NCBI GenBank assembly: GCA_910588025.1
Contig: CAJUQG010000031.1
Location: 1 to 12,233, forward strand
DNA from: an uncultured Bacilli bacterium
Lineage (GTDB): Bacteria > Bacillota_I > Bacilli_A > RF39 > UBA660
Direction: 5' to 3'
DNA: 12,233 bases
The notes under the pieces were generated by a model that worked only from the letters and a program-made list of their open reading frames with translations, had not been told where the DNA came from and did no database searches. Positions within the stretch are counted from its first letter, which is position 1. Each line of letters begins with the position of its first letter. The position numbers were made by a program, and so were the translations under genes. Positions 1-6,393 of this stretch are shown one piece after another.

Positions 1-16
1 TAATTTAATTAATAGA

Positions 17-43
17 AAACCCATAGAAAAAATCTATGGGTTT
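17..43 (-). terminator. Hairpin downstream of the M23 peptidase gene, probable terminator
   Basis: A perfect 10-bp stem (17-26 with 34-43, AAACCCATAG / CTATGGGTTT) closes a 7-nt loop. Read on the minus strand the stem ends in GGGTTTT and runs into a T-rich tail (TTTTCTATTAATT). That fits an intrinsic terminator for the minus-strand peptidase gene ending at 89. The tail is interrupted, so efficiency may be modest. No gene is visible from 1 to 88. Confidence 0.6.
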
Positions 44-58
44 GTCTACACTCTGGCA

Positions 59-84
59 ATAAGAGAACACTAAAGTTCTCTTAT
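59..84 (-). repeat. Perfect inverted repeat just after the M23 stop codon
   Basis: The arms ATAAGAGAAC (59-68) and GTTCTCTTAT (75-84) pair perfectly over 10 bp around a 6-nt loop. The hairpin starts 5 nt beyond the stop codon at 89-91. Neither strand has a T-tract after it, so it is not a classical intrinsic terminator. It may protect the 3' end of the mRNA or act together with the second hairpin at 17-43. Confidence 0.6.
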
Positions 85-88
85 TATA

Positions 89-859
89 CTATCGAATTTG
101 TAAAGCATCGATTTCTTTTCCGAAAATTCCTGCATAACCATTAGGAGTATCATTTACAGTATTAACCCAAGGAAGCCATCCGCCTCGTTTTAGATGTACT
201 CGGTACTCCACACCTTCAATTTGAACTCCATCAATCGGATTTCCTAAATTGCCAGCATAATCATTTCGATTTTCTACCCATGGTAACCATTCTCTTTTTT
301 TCATATCATGAACACGAGCTTTATATTGGTCTACATAAATAGCATCAATTGCAATGCCAAAGTTTCCAGCATACTCTCTACTACCAAAAGATACATTAGG
401 ATTCCATAAATAAATCGGATCATGAGCTTGATAGTTTAAAGTACTGATAAATGGTTTATCCAAAAAGGGCGTAGGATTGATACGAGTATTATTCAAAAAA
501 ACTTCAAAATGAAGATGTCTCCCTTTAACATTTCCACTTTCTCCAATAATACCAATTTGAGTAGTTTCATCTACCTTGTCTCCCACTTTAACATAAACGG
601 TATGCTTTCTTAAATGAGCATAACGAGTTTTAAAACCATTTCCATGATCAATATCAACATAATTTCCATAACTCGCCATTCCCCGACTACCAGGTGTTTC
701 ATTTTTTCCATCAACTGCTGCTACAACAATACCCTTACTATGAGCAAATACTTTATTTTGGTTTTCATTACTTCTCCAGCCAATATCAATTCCTGTATGT
801 CTGCCACCATAAGCTTGAGTTACTCGTTTCATTGCTTCATTTACAACGCGTCCTATCAT
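89..859 (-). CDS. M23 family metallopeptidase with C-terminal ChW-like repeats, endolysin-like
   Basis: Probable peptidoglycan endopeptidase of 256 aa. The zinc-site motifs are complete: HTGID (H21, D25), RYAHL (H82) and HLHFE (H115, H117). After residue about 160 the protein carries repeats of YAGNxG...IDA(I/L), starting near residues 163, 201 and 242, interleaved with two VH..K..GWLPWV segments. These resemble Clostridial hydrophobic W (ChW) repeats and are probably a wall-binding module. I place the start at 859 because a strong AAAGGAGG (865-872) lies 5 nt before this ATG; the frame stays open to 943 but that start has no ribosome site. Neither version has a signal peptide or membrane segment, so export would need a holin, cell lysis or a non-classical route, as in phage endolysins. 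No holin or other phage gene is adjacent. The family call is firm; the biological role is not known. Confidence 0.85.
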   Translation of the reverse strand: MIGRVVNEAMKRVTQAYGGRHTGIDIGWRSNENQNKVFAHSKGIVVAAVDGKNETPGSRGMASYGNYVDIDHGNGFKTRYAHLRKHTVYVKVGDKVDETTQIGIIGESGNVKGRHLHFEVFLNNTRINPTPFLDKPFISTLNYQAHDPIYLWNPNVSFGSREYAGNFGIAIDAIYVDQYKARVHDMKKREWLPWVENRNDYAGNLGNPIDGVQIEGVEYRVHLKRGGWLPWVNTVNDTPNGYAGIFGKEIDALQIR

Positions 860-864
860 ATAAA

Positions 865-872
865 CCTCCTTT
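865..872 (-). promoter_or_regulatory. Ribosome binding site that fixes the M23 peptidase start
   Basis: On the minus strand AAAGGAGG sits 5 nt before the ATG at 859. It is the best Shine-Dalgarno sequence in the window and rules in favour of the 256-aa product over the 284-aa reading frame. I see no convincing promoter between here and the terminator at 956-973. Confidence 0.75.
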
Positions 873-948
873 CTAATTGGAAAATATCCAACTGCTTTAT
901 CATATGAAGAAAATAATATGCCCAAATAATGAATTTGTTCCATCCAAA

Positions 949-973
949 TAAAAAAACTACTTCAAAAAGTAGT
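949..973 (-). terminator. Intrinsic terminator of the LemA-family gene
   Basis: The arms ACTACTT (956-962) and AAGTAGT (967-973) form a 7-bp stem with a 4-nt loop. On the minus strand it is followed by TTTTTTATTT. The stem abuts the TAG stop codon at 974-976. It separates the LemA-family gene from the M23 gene, so the latter should have its own promoter. Confidence 0.8.
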
Positions 974-1519
974 CTACAGTTTAAAATCTAATAAATCGTC
1001 GTCATTCATATCTTTTCCATCAAAAAAAGGTTTAATTTGAAAATGATGCACTTTAGCAATACAATTGGAAGGAAACCTACGAATCATTTCATTTAATTCA
1101 TTCGTATAACGATTATAATAAGCAATAGAAGCTGTTAACTTTTCCGTTGTTCGATTTAAATCGCGACTTATTTCTTTCATTCCTTCATTTTTTTGTAAAT
1201 CAGGATAATCATTTTTTAAATTCAAAATAATATTAGCTGCTTCTCTTAACTTTCGGTCCATATCAAAATTACTAATCTTTTCCTCTTTTAACGCAATATA
1301 TTCTTTAAAATAATCCTTTTTTTCTTTTAAATGCGTTTTAATAATATCACTCGTTCTTACCACAATATCATATCGTTCACGTAAAACCTCATCAATAATT
1401 CCTTCCGATTGTTCAATCTTCGTTTTTAAATATTGCAAATCATTGTAATAATGAATGTACAACATCCCAAGAATTCCTAATAAAAATACTAGAATTAAAA
1501 TGATATAAATTACTTCCAT
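974..1519 (-). CDS. LemA family membrane-anchored protein
   Basis: A 181-aa protein with one N-terminal transmembrane helix (about residues 4-25, very hydrophobic, few charges) followed by a long helical, charged domain. The LemA family signature is in the C-terminal half: NDYPDLQKNEG near 103-113, then a TEKLTASIAYYNRYTNELN helix and the motif RRFPSNCIA, corresponding to the usual FPxNxIA. Length is typical for the family. LemA proteins are widespread single-pass proteins of unclear function, with the helical bundle predicted outside the cytoplasm. The ATG at 1519 has AGGAAGTG a few bases upstream. The gene is transcribed alone, divergently from the hydrolase gene at 1615, and ends in its own terminator. 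Confidence 0.85.
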   Translation of the reverse strand: MEVIYIILILVFLLGILGMLYIHYYNDLQYLKTKIEQSEGIIDEVLRERYDIVVRTSDIIKTHLKEKKDYFKEYIALKEEKISNFDMDRKLREAANIILNLKNDYPDLQKNEGMKEISRDLNRTTEKLTASIAYYNRYTNELNEMIRRFPSNCIAKVHHFQIKPFFDGKDMNDDDLLDFKL

Positions 1520-1542
1520 AATTCACTTCCTATCTTAAAATA

Positions 1543-1571
1543 ATTCTATCATAAAACCTTAACTTTGATAA
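1543..1571 (-). promoter_or_regulatory. Promoter of the LemA-family gene
   Basis: On the minus strand TTATCA (1566-1571) and TAGAAT (1543-1548) are separated by 17 bp, with a TG one base before the -10, making it extended. Transcription would start near 1536, giving a leader of about 17 nt. Its -35 lies next to the upstream part of the divergent promoter at 1591. Confidence 0.55.
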
Positions 1572-1590
1572 GAGATTTAACAAATCAGTA

Positions 1591-1599
1591 TGCTATAAT
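1591..1599 (+). promoter_or_regulatory. Extended -10 promoter of the metallo-hydrolase gene
   Basis: TG-C-TATAAT is a perfect extended -10. No good -35 lies 16-18 bp upstream. The predicted transcript would begin near 1606, inside the AGGTGA ribosome site (1605-1610), leaving a leader of about 9 nt. The ten bases TGCTATAATG recur exactly before ftsE. Confidence 0.6.
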
Positions 1600-1614
1600 G
1601 AATCAGGTGATAAA

Positions 1615-2115
1615 ATGCAAATCGAATTATTAAAGGTAGGAGAACTTCGTACCAACTGCTATATTGTAACCAAAAACAATCAAACCATTATTATTGACCC
1701 AGGTGATGAATATGAGAAAATAAAAGAAATTTGCCAAAATAAAAAAATCGTTGGTATTTTCGTAACACATCATCATTTTGACCATATTGGAGCACTAAAA
1801 CAATTAGAAGAATTTTATCATGTTACGCACAATACCTCTACCATCTGGAATCTAGAAATAATTCCATGTCCAGGTCATGCAAAAGATTTAATATGCTTTT
1901 ACTTCAAAGAAGATAACGTACTATTTTCCGGTGATTTTATTTTTTATCATACCATTGGTCGTTGTGATTTAGAAGGAAGTAATTGGCAAGCAATGCAAAA
2001 AAGTATTGAAAACATCATCACTTATCCACAAGATATTATAATCTATCCTGGTCACGGAAATCCTACTACCCTAAAAGAAGAACTTCCTCTTTTAAAACAA
2101 TATTTAAAGATGTGA
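1615..2115 (+). CDS. Metallo-beta-lactamase-fold hydrolase (YcbL / glyoxalase II-like, short form)
   Basis: A 166-aa cytoplasmic MBL-fold hydrolase. All metal-site motifs are present: THHHFDH (H52, H54, D56, H57), CPGH (H88), SGD (D107) and YPGHG (H147). The segment TIGRCDL followed by YPGHGNPTT is typical of the hydroxyacylglutathione hydrolase-like / YcbL branch. The protein is about 40 residues shorter than the usual 200-210. The missing part lies between the HxHxDH motif and the CPGH motif, where relatives have a substrate-side segment; the active-site ligands are unaffected. Substrate cannot be assigned; thioester hydrolysis is the family precedent. AGGTGA lies 4 nt before the ATG. It converges with gerQ, with a hairpin between the two genes. 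Confidence 0.85.
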   Translation: MQIELLKVGELRTNCYIVTKNNQTIIIDPGDEYEKIKEICQNKKIVGIFVTHHHFDHIGALKQLEEFYHVTHNTSTIWNLEIIPCPGHAKDLICFYFKEDNVLFSGDFIFYHTIGRCDLEGSNWQAMQKSIENIITYPQDIIIYPGHGNPTTLKEELPLLKQYLKM

Positions 2116-2128
2116 TTTTATAAAACAT

Positions 2129-2153
2129 AAAAAAATTGGCCTAAAACCAATTT
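2129..2153 (-). terminator. Terminator between the convergent hydrolase and gerQ genes
   Basis: The arms AAATTGG (2133-2139) and CCAATTT (2147-2153) form a 7-bp stem. On the minus strand it is followed by an uninterrupted run of T ending near 2129, a good terminator for gerQ. On the plus strand the tail is only TTTCATT, so it probably stops the hydrolase transcript less well. Confidence 0.7.
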
Positions 2154-2155
2154 CA

Positions 2156-2521
2156 TTAATCAAAAGTATCAGAATAATCAACGTTGTAATTAATTTTTTC
2201 TTCAAATTCTACATAGTTTAAATAAATCATTCGAATTAAATACCATACCCCAGTATTTGCATCACTTATAATTAAATGATCTCTACCAGCCTCTTCAATT
2301 CTTCCTTCATAAATACGGTCTCGCCATTCATTAGAATCTGGATAAGAAACATATGCTCGAACCTTTTTCCCCTTATTTAAACGTAAAATATTTTCAATCA
2401 AACTTTGTTCCAAAGGCATTTGTGACTGAAAACTAATATTTCCTGGTGGCGTCGTTGGGTTCATGTTGTTTGGATTTGTTGCATTTGGAAAAGTTGGATT
2501 TTGATAAAAACTTCCATTCAT
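2156..2521 (-). CDS. gerQ: GerQ-type spore coat protein
   Basis: A 121-aa homologue of GerQ (YwdL), a spore coat protein needed in Bacillus for normal cortex hydrolysis at germination and a substrate of the spore transglutaminase Tgl. The first 35 residues are Asn/Pro/Thr-rich and probably disordered. The conserved core follows: MPLEQSLIENILRLNKGK, then EGRIEEAGRDHLIISD with TGVWYLI, ending in YVEFEEKINY. I start it at the ATG at 2521 because AGAGGTG lies about 6 nt before it. The GTG at 2530, which would add Met-Lys-Ile, overlaps that ribosome site. With this start the N-terminal region lacks the lysines through which B. subtilis GerQ is cross-linked, as I recall. It is divergent from the YitT gene. 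Its presence implies that the organism makes endospores, or descends from one that did. Confidence 0.85.
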   Translation of the reverse strand: MNGSFYQNPTFPNATNPNNMNPTTPPGNISFQSQMPLEQSLIENILRLNKGKKVRAYVSYPDSNEWRDRIYEGRIEEAGRDHLIISDANTGVWYLIRMIYLNYVEFEEKINYNVDYSDTFD

Positions 2522-2556
2522 TATTTTCACCTCTCTAAACTATATACACTTTCCCA

Positions 2557-2565
2557 TAATTTATG
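2557..2565 (-). promoter_or_regulatory. Candidate sporulation-type -10 element of gerQ
   Basis: On the minus strand CATAAATTA matches the mother-cell sigma-K -10 form CATAnnnTA and is close to the sigma-E form. It lies 35 bp before the ATG, a sensible distance. I could not find a clear partner -35 at the right spacing, and such a short match in AT-rich DNA is weak evidence. A vegetative-type TATAGT closer to the gene is an alternative. Confidence 0.25.
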
Positions 2566-2568
2566 CGA

Positions 2569-2597
2569 TTGATTTAAAAAAATTGGTACAGTATAAT
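2569..2597 (+). promoter_or_regulatory. Sigma-A promoter of the YitT-family gene
   Basis: TTGATT (2569-2574), 17 bp, then a perfect TATAAT (2592-2597). Transcription should begin near 2604, only about 13 nt before the ATG at 2617. That makes the ATG at 2608 nearly leaderless and supports the downstream start. Confidence 0.7.
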
Positions 2598-2616
2598 AAT
2601 AAAAAGGATGAATAAT

Positions 2617-3522
2617 ATGGATTTTATCGATTTAAAAAAAATTAAAGACATTGTATACTGGAAAAACTTTTTATCACGTTTTTTCGTTTTACTTGTAGGG
2701 GTAACACTATTAGCATTAAATTATAATTTATTTTTAGTACCAAATAGCTTAGTTATTGGTGGTACCAGTGGCTTAGCGATTATTTTTCAAAAGTTATGGG
2801 GGTTAGATCCACAAATCTTTTTATACATTGCGAGTGCTATCCTACTAATAATTAGTTTTATTTTCTTAGGAAAAGAAGAGACGATGAAAACGCTTCTTGG
2901 AAGTATTTTATATCCTATTATGGTTTCATTAACGGTTCCTATTGCAGAATACTTAAAAAACTATGTTACCTTTGATTCCTTTTTAGTTTTAATATTAATT
3001 GCAGGATTACTAAGTGGTTTTGCCAATGGCATTATTTATAAAACAGGATTCACAACAGGTGGTAGCGATATTTTAATGAAAATTATTAATAAATATGCGC
3101 GAATTCCAGAAGGAAAAAGTGTCTTATATACCAATATTGTGATTATATTAGCGGGAGGATTCATTTTTGGTATTAACAAAATGATCTATGCAATTATTAT
3201 TTTATATATCAGTAGTTCCCTAGTAGACCGTATTTTAATAGGTATTTCTAACAGTAAATTATTTTTTATTTATACCAAAGAAACAGAAAGTGTTAAAAAA
3301 TTTATTATCGAAGATTTAAAAAGCGGAGTAACTATGTTAGACACCAAAGGTGGATTTCGCAAAGAAAAAGGTTTTTTACTAATGTGTGTTGTTCCCACCC
3401 CTGATTACTACTATTTTAAAGAATCAGTCTTAGCAATCGATCCTCAGGCTTTCTTTGTCATAAATGATTGTTATGAAGTTCATGGCGGTGTTAAGCGGTC
3501 AAATTTACCATTTAATTCATAA
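2617..3522 (+). CDS. YitT family membrane protein with C-terminal DUF2179 domain
   Basis: A 301-aa integral membrane protein. Five or six hydrophobic helices fill the first about 215 residues, including the family segment NYNLFLVPNSLVIGGTSG and a second glycine-rich stretch, KTGFTTGGSDILM. The soluble C-terminal DUF2179 domain (about 220-300) contains GVTMLDTKGGF and IDPQAFFVINDCYEVHGG. Function is unknown; a transport role has been suggested for the family only from its topology. Two in-frame ATGs exist, at 2608 and 2617. AAGGA lies 8 nt before the second but touches the first, and the mapped -10 also favours the second. A YitT-type gene (yvjA) also lies near ftsEX in B. subtilis, so this neighbourhood looks ancient. 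Confidence 0.88.
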   Translation: MDFIDLKKIKDIVYWKNFLSRFFVLLVGVTLLALNYNLFLVPNSLVIGGTSGLAIIFQKLWGLDPQIFLYIASAILLIISFIFLGKEETMKTLLGSILYPIMVSLTVPIAEYLKNYVTFDSFLVLILIAGLLSGFANGIIYKTGFTTGGSDILMKIINKYARIPEGKSVLYTNIVIILAGGFIFGINKMIYAIIILYISSSLVDRILIGISNSKLFFIYTKETESVKKFIIEDLKSGVTMLDTKGGFRKEKGFLLMCVVPTPDYYYFKESVLAIDPQAFFVINDCYEVHGGVKRSNLPFNS

Positions 3523-3530
3523 ATCATCTT

Positions 3531-3539
3531 TGCTATAAT
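3531..3539 (+). promoter_or_regulatory. Extended -10 promoter of the ftsE-ftsX-M23 operon
   Basis: TG-C-TATAAT, with a weak TTTAAT (3511-3516) 17 bp upstream. Predicted start of transcription is near 3546, about 16 nt before the GTG start of ftsE. The first in-frame ATG of the ftsE frame (3538) lies inside this -10 box, so it cannot be used by transcripts from this promoter. Confidence 0.6.
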
Positions 3540-3561
3540 GTACATAGTACGAGGTGATGAA

Positions 3562-4275
3562 GTGAAACTCATAAAAGTCAAAAATTGTTATAAAGTATAT
3601 AAAAATGGTACAACGGCAATTGCTGATTTGAATATTGATATTGATAAAGGAGAATTTGTTTTTGTAATTGGTTCAACCGGTTCTGGAAAATCAACATTTA
3701 TCAAAATGCTTTACCGAGAAGAAAAACCAACCAAAGGTGATGTTGTTGTCGGCGGAATCAATGTTGCGAAACTAAGAAATTCTAAAGTATATAAATTAAG
3801 AAGAAAGTTAGGAGTAGTGTTTCAAGATTTCAAATTACTCCCAAAACTAACAGTTTATGAAAATGTTGCGTTTGCACTAGAAGCACTAGGGATGGAATCA
3901 AAAGAAATTCGTCCAAAAGTTATGAAAGCTATTGAAAATGTTGGTTTAAAAGAAAAAATAAGAAACTTTCCAAGTCAATTATCTGGTGGAGAACAACAAC
4001 GAGTTGCCATTGCTAGAGCGATTGTAAATAATCCTAAACTACTGATTTGTGATGAACCAACCGGAAATTTAGACCCTGATACAAGTAGAGAAATAATGGG
4101 AATTCTAGAAAAAATCAATCAAGAACTAGGAACCACGATTATTATGGCAACCCATGACAAAGACATTGTTAATCGGATGAAAAAACGAGTGATTGTAATT
4201 GAAAACAGTGTCTTAGCAGGAGATTATTTGAAAGGAAGTTATAAAGCCCATGAGAGCGTTAAGAATACTAAGTAG
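3562..4275 (+). CDS. ftsE: Cell division ATP-binding protein FtsE
   Basis: The 237-aa ATPase of the FtsEX complex, an ABC-type module that uses ATP to move FtsX and switch on an external wall hydrolase during division or growth. All ABC motifs are present: Walker A GSTGSGKST (37-45), Q-loop VFQDFKLLP, signature LSGGEQQRV, Walker B LLICDEPTGNLDP and H-loop MATHD. The phrase LYREEKPTKGDV and the VYENVAFALE segment are specific to FtsE. I start it at GTG 3562: AGGTGA lies 4 nt upstream, and translation then begins VKLIKVKNCYK, matching the usual FtsE N-terminus. The frame reads up to an ATG at 3538 that lies in the promoter. Its 3' end overlaps ftsX by 26 bp. Confidence 0.93.
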   Translation: MKLIKVKNCYKVYKNGTTAIADLNIDIDKGEFVFVIGSTGSGKSTFIKMLYREEKPTKGDVVVGGINVAKLRNSKVYKLRRKLGVVFQDFKLLPKLTVYENVAFALEALGMESKEIRPKVMKAIENVGLKEKIRNFPSQLSGGEQQRVAIARAIVNNPKLLICDEPTGNLDPDTSREIMGILEKINQELGTTIIMATHDKDIVNRMKKRVIVIENSVLAGDYLKGSYKAHESVKNTK

Positions 4276-5143
4276 AAGTATTAGAGATTCTTTCAAAAGT
4301 GCAGGGCGTAATTTTAGTTTAAGTATGGCTGCGATAACCTGTTCGACGATTACTTTAATACTAGTATCTGTTGCGATTATTTTATCTTATAATGTTCGAG
4401 AAATTACGACAACACTTGAAAAAGAACTAACAATCGTTGCTTATGTAAAAAAAGAAGCAACGACAGAAAACATTGAAGAATTAAAAAGAGAACTAAACCA
4501 AATGTCATCAGTGGATAACTATAATTACAAGAGTGCTGACGAATGGAAAGCAGAAATGAAAAATGAATCGGAAACACTGAATACTACTTTAGATTATCTT
4601 GATAACAATCCTTTACTAGATTCATTTATTGTTACTGTAAAAGATGTTACAGACTTAAAATCTACAACCGAAAAAATTCGTAAATTTGAATTTATTTCTT
4701 CAGCGGAATATGGAGAAGGAATGGTAGAAAACATTGTCGGAGCTTTTGATGTCGTTTCAAAAGGAACCATTATTATTGTGATTGCTTTAGTACTCGTAAC
4801 AGCATTTCTAATTAGCAACACCATTAAACTGACCATTTATTCTCGTAAAAATGAAATTGAAATCATGCGCTTGGTAGGTGCCAGCAATATTGCAATTAAA
4901 TTACCTTTTATTTTTGAAGGTTTCATTCTTGGTGTTTTAGGTTCTGTTGTACCTATTCTAGCAACCATTTACGGCTATAACTTCTTATATGATAAACTAG
5001 ATGGCCATGTCGTTTCCAATATGATTATGTTAGTAGAACCATTCAATTTTGTTTTCTATGTAGCTTTAATCTTATTAGCAGTTGGCTCTATAGTTGGAAT
5101 GTTTGGAAGTTACCGAGCAGTTAGAAAGTATTTGAAAATATGA
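4250..5143 (+). CDS. ftsX: Cell division protein FtsX
   Basis: The 297-aa membrane subunit of FtsEX. It starts with the usual basic N-terminus (SIRDSFKSAGRN), has a first helix at about 23-47, a large external domain (about 50-165) that in relatives binds the hydrolase coiled coil, and three more helices at about 172-194, 215-240 and 265-288. The segment NEIEIMRLVGAS after helix 2 is the family hallmark. The start overlaps ftsE by 26 bp, with AAGGAAG about 11 nt upstream. Its TGA stop overlaps the next ATG (ATGA at 5140-5143), so the three proteins are probably made in coupled amounts. Length is normal for Firmicutes FtsX. Confidence 0.93.
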   Translation: MRALRILSRSIRDSFKSAGRNFSLSMAAITCSTITLILVSVAIILSYNVREITTTLEKELTIVAYVKKEATTENIEELKRELNQMSSVDNYNYKSADEWKAEMKNESETLNTTLDYLDNNPLLDSFIVTVKDVTDLKSTTEKIRKFEFISSAEYGEGMVENIVGAFDVVSKGTIIIVIALVLVTAFLISNTIKLTIYSRKNEIEIMRLVGASNIAIKLPFIFEGFILGVLGSVVPILATIYGYNFLYDKLDGHVVSNMIMLVEPFNFVFYVALILLAVGSIVGMFGSYRAVRKYLKI

Positions 5144-6339
5144 GTAAGAAAACAATTCAAATCGGTTTACTCTTTGCTTTACTAATAATGCCCTTGATAA
5201 GCGTAACTGCCAAAGAGGAAACGTTAGGTGACTTAAGAAAAAAATACGAAGCTTTACTCCAAGAACAACGAGATAATGAAGCCAAAAGTGAAGCCGCGAA
5301 AAAAGAAGCCGAAGCTAAAGAAAGAGCAAAACAAGCCGCTGAAGAAAAATTGACACAAGCAAAAAAAGATGAAGCGGATGCCCAAGCAAAAATTGATGAA
5401 TCAAATGTAAAAATTGAAGAATTAAAACAAAAGGCAGAAAATACTTTAAAATATTTACAACAAATCAAAAGTCAAAATGCTTATGTAGAATATGTAAGTA
5501 GTGCAAGTACAATGACCGACTTAATTAATCGAATTGCTGGAATTGAATTTATAACCAAAAGTATTCAAGAAACTTTAAAATCTTTAGAAGAAGAAATTAA
5601 AGTGAATGAAAAACTAAAATTAGAATTACAAGAAAAACAAAAAGCTTTAGATAGTGAGATCAAAAATTATCAAGCATCCATTCAAAAAATTCATGAAAAT
5701 ATTGAAGAATATGATAAATTTGCTCTTGGATTACCTCAAAAAATTCAAGTTGCTAAAGATCTATATGAAGCGGAAAAAAAGACATGTCAAGATACGATTG
5801 GTAAAACAAGTGACGATGTTGTAATTTCTACTTGTACAAATACGCAAATTCCTCATAACTCAGGATGGTTAAAACCTCTAAATCGTGGAGTAATCACAAG
5901 TGAGATTGGTTCGCGTTGGGGAGATTATCATAATGCCTTAGATATAGGAGGAAATGCGGAAGGAACACCAATTTATGCAGCAGCAGCAGGAAAAGTAACT
6001 GGAAAGATTTCAAGATATCGTTGCGGTGGCAACATGTTATATATTGATGTTGTCGTTGGTGGTCAAACTTATACAACCTATTACTATCACTTACTAAAAT
6101 TTAATGTTAATGTTGGTGATATAGTAACCCAAAGTACTATCATTGGCTGGGTTGGTGGAGGAAGTACCTCAACTGCAAACGGTGGCTATGATGGCTGTAC
6201 ATTTGGAGCCCATCTTCATTTTGGAGTAGCAAGAGGAAGGTTTACTGGAACAATTAGTAGAAGTAATGTCATTACTCCTCCAGGTTTTCCAAATCAATAT
6301 GGCTGGAGATTTAACAGTCGTACCGACTATTATGGATAA
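5140..6339 (+). CDS. FtsEX-associated coiled-coil M23 peptidoglycan hydrolase
   Basis: A 399-aa exported wall hydrolase, probably the effector of FtsEX. It has a signal peptide (about 1-24, ending SVTA), a long Glu/Lys/Ala-rich coiled coil (about 27-210), a short linker, and a C-terminal M23 (LytM) domain. The metal and catalytic residues are present: HNALD (H264, D268), YYYHL (H317) and HLHF (H358, H360), so it looks active, unlike degenerate EnvC. Four cysteines (C216, C232, C295, C353) lie in the external part and could form two disulfides. Architecture parallels PcsB and CwlO of other Firmicutes, but those use CHAP or NlpC/P60 domains rather than M23. The ATGA overlap with ftsX supports a common function. 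It has only a weak ribosome site, consistent with translational coupling. Confidence 0.9.
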   Translation: MSKKTIQIGLLFALLIMPLISVTAKEETLGDLRKKYEALLQEQRDNEAKSEAAKKEAEAKERAKQAAEEKLTQAKKDEADAQAKIDESNVKIEELKQKAENTLKYLQQIKSQNAYVEYVSSASTMTDLINRIAGIEFITKSIQETLKSLEEEIKVNEKLKLELQEKQKALDSEIKNYQASIQKIHENIEEYDKFALGLPQKIQVAKDLYEAEKKTCQDTIGKTSDDVVISTCTNTQIPHNSGWLKPLNRGVITSEIGSRWGDYHNALDIGGNAEGTPIYAAAAGKVTGKISRYRCGGNMLYIDVVVGGQTYTTYYYHLLKFNVNVGDIVTQSTIIGWVGGGSTSTANGGYDGCTFGAHLHFGVARGRFTGTISRSNVITPPGFPNQYGWRFNSRTDYYG

Positions 6340-6360
6340 AGCGATAACTCGCTTTTTTTT
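6338..6360 (+). terminator. Strong intrinsic terminator of the ftsEX operon
   Basis: AAAGCGA (6338-6344), a TAAC loop, TCGCTTT (6349-6355) and then T through 6360. The stem begins inside the TAA stop codon of the M23 gene. The whiA -10 box lies only 11 bp after the T-run, so the terminator occupies the -35 region of the next promoter. Confidence 0.88.
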
Positions 6361-6368
6361 CATTTTTT

Positions 6369-6377
6369 TGTTATAGT
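6369..6377 (+). promoter_or_regulatory. Extended -10 promoter of whiA
   Basis: TG-T-TATAGT. The -35 position (6349-6354) falls in the preceding terminator stem and is not consensus. Transcription would begin near 6384, at the GGTGAT ribosome site, giving a leader of about 10 nt. Confidence 0.5.
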
Positions 6378-6393
6378 AACTTTGGTGATTACC

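Noticed and set aside
614..907. Plus-strand open frames at 614-907 and 694-876
   Set aside because: They lie antisense to the M23 peptidase gene, have low-complexity Ser/Ile-rich products and no ribosome site. They are shadows of the real gene.
860..943. N-terminal extension of the M23 peptidase to 943
   Set aside because: No Shine-Dalgarno precedes 943, whereas AAAGGAGG directly precedes the ATG at 859. The extension is also not a signal peptide.
3538..3561. ftsE start at ATG 3538
   Set aside because: The ATG overlaps the TATAAT -10 box, and the extra eight residues do not match FtsE N-termini.
4594..4836. Minus-strand frame inside ftsX
   Set aside because: Antisense shadow of ftsX; no ribosome site and no family resemblance.
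5157..5468. Cys/Ser/Ala-rich minus-strand frame inside the coiled-coil hydrolase
   Set aside because: It is the mirror of Glu/Lys/Ala-rich coiled-coil codons. Such composition routinely keeps the opposite strand open.
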